NCBI GenBank assembly: GCA_020639235.1
Contig: JACKHC010000001.1
Span: 806,001-870,000 of the forward strand
DNA: 64,000 nt
Direction of reading: 5' to 3'
Source of the DNA: Phycisphaeraceae bacterium
Lineage (GTDB): Bacteria > Planctomycetota > Phycisphaerae > Phycisphaerales > UBA1924
Numbering within the stretch: position 1 is the stretch's first letter; every line of letters starts with the position of its first letter. The notes under the pieces were generated by a model. That model was not told the DNA's origin. It was given only the letters and a program-made list of their open reading frames with translations, and made no database searches. Positions 9,750 to 20,016 of this stretch are shown here, one piece after another. The position numbers were made by a program, and so were the translations under genes.

Positions 9750-11024
9750 TCAATCCTCCTCGCCACTCTCGTCTTCGAGGAGCTTCACGTCCAAGCCCTG
9801 GATCTCCTGAAGGGACTTACCCGCGATCCCCTGAAGATCCCCGTACATGCCGGAAGTGGACTCGATCACCAGGCGGATTTGCTGTTCCCGCTTGGCCCAT
9901 TGCTTGGTCATCACCTTGCGTTCCTTCTCAAGATCCTCTTGCATGTCCGCGAATTTCTCGACGATGGCCTGAACGCGTTGCCTGAACGCCGGCCCCGTCA
10001 GGTAGTGGTAGACCAGTTCCATTTTCGATTGTTGCCCTACACCCGCGGCCCGGACGGAGGCCATCTCGATGAGGGAGTGCCGCAAAGCGATCGCGACGGG
10101 AATAGCGCAGCGGTACGAGGTCACTCACACGCCATCGATGTGCCCAAAGGTCTCGAGCTCCTTCGGGAGTGCCTGGCTCACGATGATGGCGATCTCGGCC
10201 TTGGCCGCCCGCTGGTCTTCACGGAGCTTGCCGAGCCAGCCATCGGTCCAGTTCTTCGTTCTCTTGGACTCCCAAAGGATGGACCCGCATGGCGTCCCAC
10301 CCGGGCTCACGACGCGCTGCAGAGCGTCGCCGCCATGCTCCCCCTTTGCGACTGGTTCGACCGAGTCAAAGGGGAACTTCTCTCGCAATGTCGCCTCTAG
10401 CTCCAGCTCCTGAACCTCGCCCTGGAGTTGCTGAGACCCTTGCTCGACCTTTCGGAGCGCGTCCTGCAGCTTCGTTTGCAAGTCTGTGATGGTCTTGTCC
10501 TTCTCCGCGATCTTCAGTCGCCCCTGCTCTTCGGCGTCCTTGAGCACCGCCTCACGGATCTTCGTTCGCTCGGCGTCAATGGCTCGTTGCTTCTCGACCT
10601 CGAATTGCTCTTTCTCCTCCTGAAGCCGCTGCCGCTCCCGGCGCAGTTCGAGTTCGCTCCGATGGGCTTCGGCAAGTTTCTGGTCCCGCTCCTTCAAGAG
10701 TGCGGCGGTGGCCTCTTGCTCCTGCTTGGCCTTTGTCAGCTCATCACCCAAAGCCTCACGCGCCCGCTTCGCTTCGATCGCTGCAATGGAAGCCCGTTCC
10801 GCTTTGAGCTTCTCCGCAACCTGGTCGTCGATCGACTCCTGCGCCTTGGCGACCGCTTTCATGCGGGCACTGACATCGGCCTCACGCCTTGCAATCTCTT
10901 CGTTCTTTCGAGCGATCTGCTCTTCGTACTGTTTGCGTGTCGACTCGATGAGCGGCGCGGCTAGCGACTCCGTCAGGCGAATCTCAGACTTGCATTCGGG
11001 GCAAATGATTGTTGGATCGGCCAT
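9750..11024 (-). pseudogene. DUF2130-family protein interrupted by an in-frame TGA
   Basis: A single minus-strand frame of 425 codons encodes a DUF2130 protein. It begins with a small zinc-ribbon start (ICPECKSEI), followed by a very long coiled coil (about residues 25-215), and then the conserved DUF2130 core with GGDALQRVV and KMELVYHYLTGP. The frame is broken only by TGA at 10125-10127, after GHIDGV. The next codons, VTSYRCAIPVAIALR, continue the family pattern without any frameshift. The family normally has Trp at this point (DGVWVT as I recall it), so TGG-to-TGA is the likely change. The gene follows the large helicase gene by 38 bases and belongs to that operon. Products would be a 299-residue truncated protein and possibly a restarted 124-residue piece. 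Confidence 0.8.
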
Positions 11025-11062
11025 GTGTTGATGGTTCCCCTGGGAGTTGAATGGCGTTCAGT

Positions 11063-14000
11063 TCACGACGTTGATGTCGCCCGGGACGCAATCCCGTTCT
11101 CGATCTTGGCGGCTCCTGCTGCGATGGCGTGGTCAACCGCGGCGCCGGTCCGTTCGAGGGCTCGGCCTGTCACTCTCTGCACACCGAACAGGCGTGCGAT
11201 CTCACGCTGGAGCTCCTCCGTTGGCAACCCGAACTGCAGGTCCAGGATGTGAATAGCCGCGTTCGACAACTCGACCAGTGGAACATGTTCCAGATCACGC
11301 TTCGTAGCGGGATCCTCATCTGGTACTCGGAACGCGACAAAGTTCTCCGGTGTTGAAGCCGTGCTCCACAGCACGGCATCGTGCGAGACAATGGCGCCGG
11401 ACTTGATCGCCTTACGCTGAAGCGACCGATATCGGTCGCGGCATCGCTCAGTGACCCTCTGGATGCCGGCCCAGGAAGCCAGCCGACGAAGCGCGAGTTC
11501 CTCTGTGATCGGTTCCTCCGTCCGGACAATGTGGACCAATGCGCTCACCAGAGTCTGATCGTTCGAGGTGTCAAAGAAGTCATCCGTGGTGAGTGCGAAT
11601 CCGCCTGTCTCTGCGATCTTGTAGCGAGGCAGCTCCTCCCGTGCCTCTAACGATGTCGCAGGCGATGTCTCTGTAGTGGCCCTTTTCTCGGATTGTGGCT
11701 CGGGAGGTACCCTCGCCACACTGATCGCGTTGGCACCCTCCTTCATCTTGGCTATCTGAACATGGCGTTTTGCGTCGTCGAGCTGCTCATCGAGACGGGC
11801 AAGACACTTCTCCCTCCGATGCAGCCATTCTGTCGACCAGACCCGGGCGATCCGCCATCCGAGTCCCTCAAGGATCGATTGGCGCAGCCTGTCGCGGTCC
11901 CTCGCCGTCTTGGCACTGTGGTAAGAAGCCCCATCGCATTCGATACCCAGGATGTACCGGCCGGGGCGATCGGGATCACGGACCCCGAGGTCGATCCGAT
12001 ACCCGGCGCATCCGACCTGTGTGTCGACCTCCCATCCACGATCCACGAGCGCGCTCCAGACGGCGTGCTCGAACTCGGAGTCAAACTCCCGGTCGCCCGA
12101 CAGTGAGATCGCATCGACGAGGGCCTGCGGTCCACGCTGGGCATAGTCGAGGAACTGCTTGAAGTGCTGAACCCCGACGGCTCTTGATCGGCGTAGATCG
12201 ATCTGATCGCTGGTGAGTGAGGAGAAGACAACCAGACGCTTGCGAGCCCGTGTCACCGCGACATTCAGGCGACGCTCGCCGCCGTCCTTGTTCAGCGGCC
12301 CGAAGTTCATCGACGGGCGTCCCGTCTGATCGGGGCCATAACCCACCGAAAAAATGATCGTGTCGCGCTCGTCTCCTTGGACGTTCTCAAGGTTCTTGAT
12401 GAACACAGGCTCAGGAACCTCATTTGTGAAGAACCGTTCGATCTCCGGATGGTCGCGTCGCATCTGATCGAACAGATCCTCGATCAGGACTTGCTGCGAT
12501 TGGCTGAATGTCACGATACCGATCGAGTCGGTGTGTTCGGGTCGCTTGAGGATCGACACGACTTCATTGACGACCGCCTCCGCTTCAATCCTGTTCGTCC
12601 GAGACCCCCCCCGGTCGTAGACGCCGTTCGGGACGTGTCGCAGCGTGACACCAAGCGACGCCGACCGATCCTCTGGGGATGGAAACGTGTGCAGTCGGTT
12701 CTTGTAGTAGTGATGATTGGAGAACGCGATGAGTGACTCGTGGCGGCTTCTGTAATGCCAGCGGAGATCCAGTGACGGGATGCCGGAGGCGTTGCATTCC
12801 TTGAGAATCGACTCCATGTCTTCGACCGCGTTGTCCTCTGCGTCAAACTCGTCCTCGGCATCGACAGTGCTGAAGAAGGCAGTGGGTGGGAGCTGCTTGG
12901 AGTCGCCGACCACGATCACTTCTTTGCCGCGGGCGATCGCACCGATCGAGTCCCAGACCGGAATCTGCGACGCCTCGTCGAACACGACCAGATCGAACGG
13001 CGGTAGGCTCGGATCGAGGAACTGCGCTACCGATAGGGGCGACATCAGGAAGCATGGCTTGAGCTTCGGCAGCAGGTTCGGCATCGACTCGATCAGGCGT
13101 CGTGTCGGCAGATGTCGCCGCTTCTTGGCCAATTCACGGCGCAGAATTCCAACTTCGGACTGCTCGGAGGCATAACTAGAGACAGTCGGGGCGGCATCCG
13201 AAAGTAAGCCGCCAACTACAGCCTTGGTCATTTCAATCAGCGACCGGTCCTGTTCACGAAAGTTCTGGACGAGTTGCGTGTGAGAGTCAACATTGAACTC
13301 GCGGATGACATCAGACCGATTGGCGACCGCGTTGAACCACTTCCGGGCGAACGTGCGCTCGAATGAGGGACGAAGCTGATCGCGAGTGAGATCCCCCGAG
13401 TCGTAGCGTGCCACAATGTCTATCAGGCCGACCTTCAGCGCCGAGTCGCGGGCACGGCGCCATGAACACCAGTTGTTCAACTCCGATAAGGAGCCGCGCC
13501 ATCTCGTCAGCGTCTCCGCCATGCGCCCCGACCAGCCAACGGACTCGGTGCCGATCGCACTCGCATGCGATGTCATCAGGAGCGTCTTGAGCGTGTCCCA
13601 TTGTGCAGCCCACGCGTTCCATGCGCGGATCAGGGGCCCCACGGTCGGCACGACGGCGGAAATCGCCTCCGGGCTTGACACCGCATCCGCAAGAGCCTCG
13701 GCTATGGACGCGGATCCGGTGACTCTACGGAGCGCACTCGCGACGCGACCAAACTTCTCGCACCACATCAGCATCGCATCGACGGCATCCCAATGAGGGT
13801 CTGCGTTGTTCCAGCGCGTCCCGAGCAGCGTGGCCGCATCGGTCATTCCCTTGAGATCGCCGGTCAACCGCTTGCACTCTCGTGCCGCCTCCAGATCACC
13901 GGCGATCACCTCCAATGAAGGCGGTGCGCCTTTGCAGTAGACCCGCAGCTTGCCGCGCGCCTTTCGGCCGGTCAGCAATCGAATCAGCGATGGATGCTTC

Positions 14001-16942
14001 TGCGCACGAGCGATCTGATCGATGAAGGCAAGATGATCAATGTCGATGATCTCTTCGCGGTACCGCTTGAGAAGGTCATCACGCTTCGAGTTGCGTGTCC
14101 GCCCGGCCTCTGCCGCGCGCCTGACTACTTGCCGCGCTTCTGTGGCTTCAGGGTCCAGTAGCAACCGCCTTGCCGGAGCCGGGCTCTCCGGCAACAACGA
14201 AGCGAGTTGAATGAGTGCGATCACGCCGTCTCTTGGGAGCGTGCCGGGCGCGGTCTCAATGGCACACGCCCGCGAGAATGCTTCGAGCGCGGCAGAAAGA
14301 TCGCCCAACGCAGACTCAGCGCTCCCGAGCGCCTCATCTGCTCGCTCGTTGAGGCCGAACTCCCATGCGACCCGACCGATCCCGCGGAGCGGATGCGCGA
14401 ACACGGGATCGACTGATGCGCTGCGATCGAGCAGCTCGATGATGGCCAGACGCCAAGTATTTAGTTGCTCTTCGGTTGTCGAGCCGACCTGCTCCGTAGG
14501 CAAACCGACCATCGGTCCGTCGCCAAGAGTCGCGATTCTCCCCAGCGCCTTATAGAGCGAGTCGCCTGTGGCATGGCGTCGATGCAACTCCCGCACATAG
14601 GCGTTGAGTTGAGTTCGTGATGCGTCAAGTCCCTGACAGATCGACTTCCAGTTCGAGGGTTCCGTCATTGCCGCGGCGTCGAGCGCCGTCTCCAGCTGTT
14701 TCAGCACCTCTTTCTTCGAGGCTTTCGCAGAGTGAAGTTCAAGGCAGTAGTCGCCGATGCCGTCATCATTGAGCCGACGCCTGACAACGGTCAGCGCGGC
14801 CATCTTTTCTGCTACGAAGAGGACACGCTTTCCTCGCGCGAGCGAGTCGGCGATGATGTTCGCGATCGTCTGGCTCTTGCCTGTGCCGGGCGGGCCCTCA
14901 AGAACGAATGTCCGATCATTGGCCGCGGCCTGGACCGCCGCGAGCTGCGTTGAGTCGGCGTCGCGCGTGCAGTAGAGCTCATGCGGCCGGGTCGTGTCGT
15001 CGAGTTCTTCAGCACGGGGGAATGGTTCTGAGTCGAAATCCTCACCGGGCCTATCAACCAGATGGCGGACGAGCCGGCTCTCCTTCAGTTGCTTGAGATG
15101 ATCTTTAAGATCACGCCACATCAGAAACTTGTTGAACGAGAAGAGCCCGATGTGAGCCGACTCCACCACTTCCCACCGCGACGAGTGACGGATCGCCTGC
15201 CGAAACGACCTGAGGATCAGGGGCACATCGATGCCCGACTCGTCTTCGGGCAGATTGTCGAGCCCAGCGGTCTCGATGCCGAACTGTGTCCGGAGCTTCT
15301 CAAGAAGTGTGACGTTGGGCCGGAGCGGCTCATCACTCAAGGAGAGCGAATACATGTACCCTGTGCCCGTTGATGCCCGCGTGAGCGTAACCGGCAAGAG
15401 GATCAATGGCGCGTATCGCGGTTGCTCTGATGAGTCCGACTCGAACCATTTGAGGAGCCCCAGCGCAAGATGAAGAAGATTCGCACCGGTTTCTTCGATG
15501 CTGGCTTTCGAGGTCCGGAAGATATTCAGTAACCGCCGCTGGGTCTCGGCTGGGGGAGTCGTCGCGTAGATCCGGCCCGCCCGGATCTCTTGTCCGAAGA
15601 AGCTGTCATCGCCATCGGACTTGGGGCGCACATTGAAAGTCTCGCCCCCGGCAAGCAGATCCTCGAACGCCGCAAGGTCGGGGATCTGCAGCGGGACGGC
15701 TCGCGCGGTCTCCCTGTAGTTCAAGAGGCGGTTCCGAAGCGATAGATCGAGAAGGCGCGTCTGCCATCGGGCAATCCGGGCATCACCGCTCTCATCGACG
15801 ACATCCGCATCGACACGTTGCTCCGCCCGCTCGGCGAGCTCGATCGATCGGAGTGACGAGTTGGACTCTCTTGGTGCGTTGGGGTAGTCGACAGCACTCA
15901 GGTCGACTTCGGTTGAAGCGGCGGAGTCACGGAGCGGGAGCGGCCGCACGCCGTGCTTCCGCGCGGCGCGGATGTCGATCGCACAGAACGTTGCGCCGGG
16001 GTTGCCCATCCGCGATCTCGCCGCTTCAACGGCTCCGGAAAACGAGGCGCCGGATTGGGTGACGTGCGTCGACTCGATCGGGACTATCTCACCGAGCTCG
16101 ATGAGATTACGGATGCGCGCGGGCTCGTCGATCACGACTTCGGGCAGATGCGTGTCGTGCGTCCAGATCGCCGGCATGGCGTGCCCGTGCGGCAGAAGAA
16201 TCAGCGTGTTGAGCCCGCATTGCTCGAACATGCTCGCCAAGGCAAACGAGAGATCAAGGCAGGTCCCGGCGCTTTCACGCCAGATTCGATCAATCAGTCG
16301 GATCCGTTGTCCACTGGTCTCGAAACTCGCCGGGGGCACCGAGTAGCCGATCTGTCGCGACGACAACGCGTGGAAACAGGCTTCCGCGAGCAAAGCTGAT
16401 CGCTTGCGGCTCCCGGATTGATACCCATCCAATGCATCGGACTCACCGGAGCCGCGAAGGGACCCCCTCGCAACCGTCAACATCTCTGCGATCAAAGCGT
16501 GATTCGGTGTCACAAACGCGGCGCTGATCTCCGGGAGATGGCCCACGCCGGGCCACTGGTCGAACGGAAGGACATCGATGGGGAATCCGCGTTGGTACCG
16601 GGCCTCCGAGGTTGATAGTTCGACGATAACACGCGTTCGCTCGGCTTCTGTGCGAGACGCGAGCTGTCTTGCGGTGAGAGCTAGGGTGTCGGGCTCCACC
16701 CTGGTCAGATGAAGCGGATCGAGCCGTGACAAATGCCGGGACCATGGGGCGCATTCGTCATTCTCCAATGAGACCGTGACCGTGACATCGTCGATCGGCT
16801 TCTCCGATCGATTGGTGATCAGAATCCCATCGACGAGCGGGACGCCATGCTGCTGAATCGCCAATGTGACACGATCGGAATATTCGAGATTGATCTCGCA
16901 CGACTCGATCGGGGCCACCGTTCCGGTATCAGATTCAGACAT
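11063..16942 (-). CDS. DUF4011-type SF1 helicase fused to a restriction-endonuclease-like domain
   Basis: This 1959-residue cytoplasmic protein has an N-terminal region with a transglutaminase-like Cys patch (SAGTCLDLSFALASM, about 230). A DUF4011-like segment follows (RLLDLSLRNRLLNY, about 395), then the SF1 helicase core: Walker A EGPPGTGKSQT near 683, Walker B FDLVVFDEASQIP near 1318, and the late motifs NVAVTRARKRLVVFS near 1560. A PD-(D/E)xK domain of the MTES_1575 type follows near 1640-1720 (GYRIDLGVRD and ILGIECDGASYHSAK). Two DUF3320-like units end the protein. Proteins of this architecture are typical of defence islands and probably process nucleic acid. The gene starts 20 bases after a K+ channel gene and leads into a DUF2130 gene. 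Confidence 0.85.
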   Translation of the reverse strand: MSESDTGTVAPIESCEINLEYSDRVTLAIQQHGVPLVDGILITNRSEKPIDDVTVTVSLENDECAPWSRHLSRLDPLHLTRVEPDTLALTARQLASRTEAERTRVIVELSTSEARYQRGFPIDVLPFDQWPGVGHLPEISAAFVTPNHALIAEMLTVARGSLRGSGESDALDGYQSGSRKRSALLAEACFHALSSRQIGYSVPPASFETSGQRIRLIDRIWRESAGTCLDLSFALASMFEQCGLNTLILLPHGHAMPAIWTHDTHLPEVVIDEPARIRNLIELGEIVPIESTHVTQSGASFSGAVEAARSRMGNPGATFCAIDIRAARKHGVRPLPLRDSAASTEVDLSAVDYPNAPRESNSSLRSIELAERAEQRVDADVVDESGDARIARWQTRLLDLSLRNRLLNYRETARAVPLQIPDLAAFEDLLAGGETFNVRPKSDGDDSFFGQEIRAGRIYATTPPAETQRRLLNIFRTSKASIEETGANLLHLALGLLKWFESDSSEQPRYAPLILLPVTLTRASTGTGYMYSLSLSDEPLRPNVTLLEKLRTQFGIETAGLDNLPEDESGIDVPLILRSFRQAIRHSSRWEVVESAHIGLFSFNKFLMWRDLKDHLKQLKESRLVRHLVDRPGEDFDSEPFPRAEELDDTTRPHELYCTRDADSTQLAAVQAAANDRTFVLEGPPGTGKSQTIANIIADSLARGKRVLFVAEKMAALTVVRRRLNDDGIGDYCLELHSAKASKKEVLKQLETALDAAAMTEPSNWKSICQGLDASRTQLNAYVRELHRRHATGDSLYKALGRIATLGDGPMVGLPTEQVGSTTEEQLNTWRLAIIELLDRSASVDPVFAHPLRGIGRVAWEFGLNERADEALGSAESALGDLSAALEAFSRACAIETAPGTLPRDGVIALIQLASLLPESPAPARRLLLDPEATEARQVVRRAAEAGRTRNSKRDDLLKRYREEIIDIDHLAFIDQIARAQKHPSLIRLLTGRKARGKLRVYCKGAPPSLEVIAGDLEAARECKRLTGDLKGMTDAATLLGTRWNNADPHWDAVDAMLMWCEKFGRVASALRRVTGSASIAEALADAVSSPEAISAVVPTVGPLIRAWNAWAAQWDTLKTLLMTSHASAIGTESVGWSGRMAETLTRWRGSLSELNNWCSWRRARDSALKVGLIDIVARYDSGDLTRDQLRPSFERTFARKWFNAVANRSDVIREFNVDSHTQLVQNFREQDRSLIEMTKAVVGGLLSDAAPTVSSYASEQSEVGILRRELAKKRRHLPTRRLIESMPNLLPKLKPCFLMSPLSVAQFLDPSLPPFDLVVFDEASQIPVWDSIGAIARGKEVIVVGDSKQLPPTAFFSTVDAEDEFDAEDNAVEDMESILKECNASGIPSLDLRWHYRSRHESLIAFSNHHYYKNRLHTFPSPEDRSASLGVTLRHVPNGVYDRGGSRTNRIEAEAVVNEVVSILKRPEHTDSIGIVTFSQSQQVLIEDLFDQMRRDHPEIERFFTNEVPEPVFIKNLENVQGDERDTIIFSVGYGPDQTGRPSMNFGPLNKDGGERRLNVAVTRARKRLVVFSSLTSDQIDLRRSRAVGVQHFKQFLDYAQRGPQALVDAISLSGDREFDSEFEHAVWSALVDRGWEVDTQVGCAGYRIDLGVRDPDRPGRYILGIECDGASYHSAKTARDRDRLRQSILEGLGWRIARVWSTEWLHRREKCLARLDEQLDDAKRHVQIAKMKEGANAISVARVPPEPQSEKRATTETSPATSLEAREELPRYKIAETGGFALTTDDFFDTSNDQTLVSALVHIVRTEEPITEELALRRLASWAGIQRVTERCRDRYRSLQRKAIKSGAIVSHDAVLWSTASTPENFVAFRVPDEDPATKRDLEHVPLVELSNAAIHILDLQFGLPTEELQREIARLFGVQRVTGRALERTGAAVDHAIAAGAAKIENGIASRATSTS

Positions 16943-16962
16943 GTTGCACCGATACTAGAGTG

Positions 16963-17757
16963 TTATCCATGTAGCCGGCCCCCGCAATGTGGACACACGG
17001 GAGAATGATTGTTTCGAGAGAGCTCTTCGACAAATCCCGCGCCGAGAATGCCGGTGGGCAGGGCGACCATGCCCACGCCCAGAATCGCGATAATCGACGC
17101 CAATACGCGCCCCGCCGCCGTGACCGGATAGGCGTCGCCGTATCCCACGGTCGTCAGGGTCACAATCGACCACCACATGGCGTTGGGTATGGTGCCGAAG
17201 TGCTGGGGTTGCGCATCACGCTCCGCAAAGTACATCAGCGTCGATGAGATGAGTATGAGCATCACCATGAACAGCCCCGTGGTGATCAGCGCTTCTTTCT
17301 TCGATGTGAGCGTTCGTCCGATGAGGCCGAGCGCTCTCGTATAACGACTCAGCTTCGCGATACGGAGCAAGCGAAATGCGCGGAGCATTCGCACAACCCG
17401 GAGGTCCAGCCCGACGAACGGCAAGAGCCCCGGAGCGATCGCAAAGAAGTCAACAATCGCCATCGGTGTTCGCGCGAAGCGAAGGCGTCCGAGCAGCGGC
17501 TTCGAAAACCGGTCCGACTCAACGCACGACCACAGCCGGAGCACATACTCCACGATGAAGACACCGATCGAGACGCGCTCGAATGCCATGAAGAAGCCGG
17601 GCCATCGCGCCGCGCATTCCGGCATGCTCTCAGCAATCATGGCGGCGACATTGAGGACAATGAGGCCGATGATCGCCAGGTCGAACACCTTGCTTGCCCG
17701 ATCCCCCGGCCGCGCGGCTTCGACAATCTCAAACACTCGCCTCCGAACTCTCATCAT
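16963..17757 (-). CDS. Voltage-gated potassium channel (six-TM type)
   Basis: The 264-residue product has the layout of one Kv subunit. Segments S1-S3 run from about 24 to 115, and an S4 voltage sensor has Arg/Lys every third residue (RVVRMLRAFRLLRIAKLSR, 120-138). S5 runs from about 157 to 178, and a pore loop holds the K+ filter TLTTVGYGD (201-208) before S6. The tail holds CPHCGGRLHG, a possible zinc knuckle. The start ATG-ATG at 17757 has GGAGG upstream; the open frame extends further but without channel features. It sits 20 bases before the helicase-nuclease gene on the same strand, which suggests a shared role. A palindromic site (18028-18043) lies about 270 bases upstream. Confidence 0.88.
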   Translation of the reverse strand: MMRVRRRVFEIVEAARPGDRASKVFDLAIIGLIVLNVAAMIAESMPECAARWPGFFMAFERVSIGVFIVEYVLRLWSCVESDRFSKPLLGRLRFARTPMAIVDFFAIAPGLLPFVGLDLRVVRMLRAFRLLRIAKLSRYTRALGLIGRTLTSKKEALITTGLFMVMLILISSTLMYFAERDAQPQHFGTIPNAMWWSIVTLTTVGYGDAYPVTAAGRVLASIIAILGVGMVALPTGILGAGFVEELSRNNHSPVCPHCGGRLHG

Positions 17758-18027
17758 CGCCCTCCGCACAGCAGGGACGAACTTTACACCGCAATTATCC
17801 GGACATGCGAGTCGGACCAAGGCATCGAGCCCATGGCGCCAGACTCGACATCGACAAGCCACCCCGATCGGGCCGTCCACCCCACCATAAGCCGGGATCA
17901 AGCAAGCGTGTCCTAACAATCCGTTGCCAACAGATTGTGGGGCCTGATACAAGAGTCCGCAATACAGAAGACGGCGACCAGCGGCGTTTCCATGGATGCG
18001 AATGGCGGTCCCCCCTCACATGGTTGT

Positions 18028-18043
18028 GGCACACATATGTGTC
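18028..18043. promoter_or_regulatory. Palindrome site 1 (GGCAC-N6-GTGCC class)
   Basis: The sequence is GGCAC-ACATAT-GTGTC; read from the other strand it is GACAC-ATATGT-GTGCC, identical to site 6. It overlaps the stop codon of the metalloprotease gene and lies upstream of the K+ channel gene. It is one of seven similar sites in the window, likely an operator. Confidence 0.6.
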
Positions 18044-19295
18044 ATGCCAGCGGTGATAGGGGACCCTCTGGAACGTCGCAATACCCGTTCTTCGTCAACA
18101 GTTCTTTGATGTGGGGATCGAGGCAAAGCAGCGGAGCGAATCGCTCTGTCTCCCTCACCTGACCCACGCGCTGCTCGAGTCTGGCTCCCCAGGTCAAATA
18201 CGCCGTGAGCAGGCCCAGCGCGACATACAACCAGAGCGGGTAGTGCGCGGGAATGATGAACACCCCGACGACCAAAAACGCGCCCGGCGTGAGAGGTCCC
18301 GCCAGCTTAGCGATGTTCCACAGCACTGTCGGCCACATCGGCGTACCCGAGTCATTGAGTGGCCGCAGCCACCACACCAGAGCCCGGAGCACCAGTGTGT
18401 GAAAGAAGCCGCCCATGACGCGGTACATCAACCGGTTCGCATCGCGGCTCGATGAGATCACTTCATCAGGATGCAGGTCGACGGCACCGTACCGATGGGC
18501 TGATTGCAAGAGCAACTGCTGCCAATAGCGATCGAAGCGAAGGGACTTCAGTCGGCGCATGAGTCGGGTCTGGTGCGAAGCGGACATCCCCAGGATTGCG
18601 CATGCATCGCACAGAACCTCTTCGATCCAGGCCGCCGCGGCGTTGATGAGGAGGCATAGACACCCGTATCCAATCGCGAATGCCGACAATGCCGCCATCA
18701 CCTTCGGTGAGCCGTCCGCGACGAAGACCATCCCGGCCACGACAAGAGCGCTCAGCAGGTATCCCTGCGACCATCGCTGTAGGGACCATCCGATCCACGA
18801 TGCGTGCGCGAGTTCATGTAACAGCAGGAACGCGCCGACGACTTCATCAGCGATTCTCGGTACGACCACAACCCCCCACGGCAACATCTGTGCGGAGGCG
18901 GACCGCGCACTCAGCGCCCGCGATGGCCTGTTGTGGCGGATGAGCAGTAACTGCTCGCGCGGTATCGGGAACAGGTTGTCGATGTCATCCTGCTGATGAA
19001 CCGTCTCTGCTCGTGCCATCACAGAGTGAGCCCATCGCTTCTCCTCGGGTGAGAACGGCGCAAACGCGTCCACGCCGTGTTTCTTTGCGTACTCCAAAAA
19101 GCTGCAGAGATACCGCTCGGCAGTGTAGAACTGTGTCAACTTGGCTACGGTCATCAAGAAGAAAAACAGAATCCAGCCCAGAGCGATATTCGGACCTCGC
19201 CCCGCCATGATGGCTCCCAGAGAGATGATGGTCTGGACGCCGCCATGCACATTCAGGCCGAATGCGATCACGAAGTAGGCGATTGCTTTCCGCAC
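18042..19295 (-). CDS. Membrane-embedded M48/M56-like zinc metalloprotease
   Basis: This 417-residue protein has hydrophobic segments near 5-30, 38-52, 180-220, 300-320 and 345-385. The zinc site is HELAH at 160-164 with a following IEEVLCDACA at 224-232, where the Glu is the expected third ligand. This arrangement, an HExxH in a loop between membrane helices, is that of membrane M48/M56 peptidases, though overall similarity cannot be tested here. The active site probably faces the cytoplasm or the membrane surface. It overlaps the end of the upstream small gene by 28 bases, so both are likely translated together. It could process a membrane protein such as the adjacent channel, but that is only a guess. 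Confidence 0.7.
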   Translation of the reverse strand: MRKAIAYFVIAFGLNVHGGVQTIISLGAIMAGRGPNIALGWILFFFLMTVAKLTQFYTAERYLCSFLEYAKKHGVDAFAPFSPEEKRWAHSVMARAETVHQQDDIDNLFPIPREQLLLIRHNRPSRALSARSASAQMLPWGVVVVPRIADEVVGAFLLLHELAHASWIGWSLQRWSQGYLLSALVVAGMVFVADGSPKVMAALSAFAIGYGCLCLLINAAAAWIEEVLCDACAILGMSASHQTRLMRRLKSLRFDRYWQQLLLQSAHRYGAVDLHPDEVISSSRDANRLMYRVMGGFFHTLVLRALVWWLRPLNDSGTPMWPTVLWNIAKLAGPLTPGAFLVVGVFIIPAHYPLWLYVALGLLTAYLTWGARLEQRVGQVRETERFAPLLCLDPHIKELLTKNGYCDVPEGPLSPLA

Positions 19296-19696
19296 TTAGC
19301 CACAAACTCCGAGACACCGTTCATTCGCTTGAACCCGAGTGCGAGAATCTCGCTCCGCAGGCTCGCCTCGATCTGGATCGAACGACTCACCTCATCGAGC
19401 GCCACTCGGAACTCCGCCTTCATATTCAACTCCGAGACGATCGACTTCACTTCGCCCGCCGCGGCTCTGAGCTTCGGGAGCGTCCGTCTCGCGAGTTCGA
19501 GACACGCGAGATAGAAGCCGGCGACGACCGCGTAGTCGAGCTCGAAGGGACGACCTAGTTCCTCGTCGCTGTGACCCTCATGCACAAGCGCGTGAAGATC
19601 GGCTTCACTCGCGCCGAGCTCCTTTAGTTGTGCGGACTCGTCTGGGAATACTTCGTCGAAGATGTTTGTGAGCACCGCGTTGCCGTTCTCTGCCAT
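19268..19696 (-). CDS. Hypothetical soluble helical protein
   Basis: This 142-residue acidic, mostly helical protein has no membrane segment and no motif that I recognise. It is the first gene of the run 19696-18042 and overlaps the metalloprotease start by 28 bases, implying translational coupling and perhaps a role as its cytoplasmic adaptor. Upstream, site 2 of the recurring palindrome (19878-19893) lies about 180 bases before the start codon. Confidence 0.6.
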   Translation of the reverse strand: MAENGNAVLTNIFDEVFPDESAQLKELGASEADLHALVHEGHSDEELGRPFELDYAVVAGFYLACLELARRTLPKLRAAAGEVKSIVSELNMKAEFRVALDEVSRSIQIEASLRSEILALGFKRMNGVSEFVAKCGKQSPTS

Positions 19697-20016
19697 GACG
19701 GGCTCCCGTTGGCTCTCGGAACACAGTGGCGACGCATGTCACCCTGCCGGAATGCCGCTTGTACACACTAAGGAAAGCAACTCCGCTTCTCTGGCCAACG
19801 GCATCATACCCGTTGAACCACTGCGAACACCGATCAACATCGCACCGAACAGTCCTCGCACTGTGCGCTTCATGCGCGGCACTTATGTGTGCCGCTTGCG
19901 AGGTGCGTCCGTCGTGTGCTATCCACTATCCGTGAACGCTTGTGTTGGTATGGGCTGCGTGATTGACGCCAGTCCCCTCTCGTTGAATCGCCATACTCTC
20001 GGAGAATCCAAAGAAC
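19697..20016. other. Divergent intergenic region carrying palindrome site 2
   Basis: This 320-base region separates the minus-strand metalloprotease pair from the plus-strand gene at 20017. It contains GGCAC-TTATGT-GTGCC at 19878-19893, with outer bases extending the palindrome to CGGCAC / GTGCCG. No gene is visible. The location suits a shared operator for both directions. Confidence 0.6.
19878..19893. promoter_or_regulatory. Palindrome site 2
   Basis: GGCAC-TTATGT-GTGCC has perfect five-base arms, extended to six by flanking C and G. It lies 124 bases upstream of the gene at 20017 and 182 bases upstream of the gene starting at 19696. Confidence 0.65.

Noticed and set aside
9540..10400. Long plus-strand frame opposite the DUF2130 gene
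   Set aside because: It is the antisense of a clearly recognisable DUF2130 coding sequence and shows no family features.
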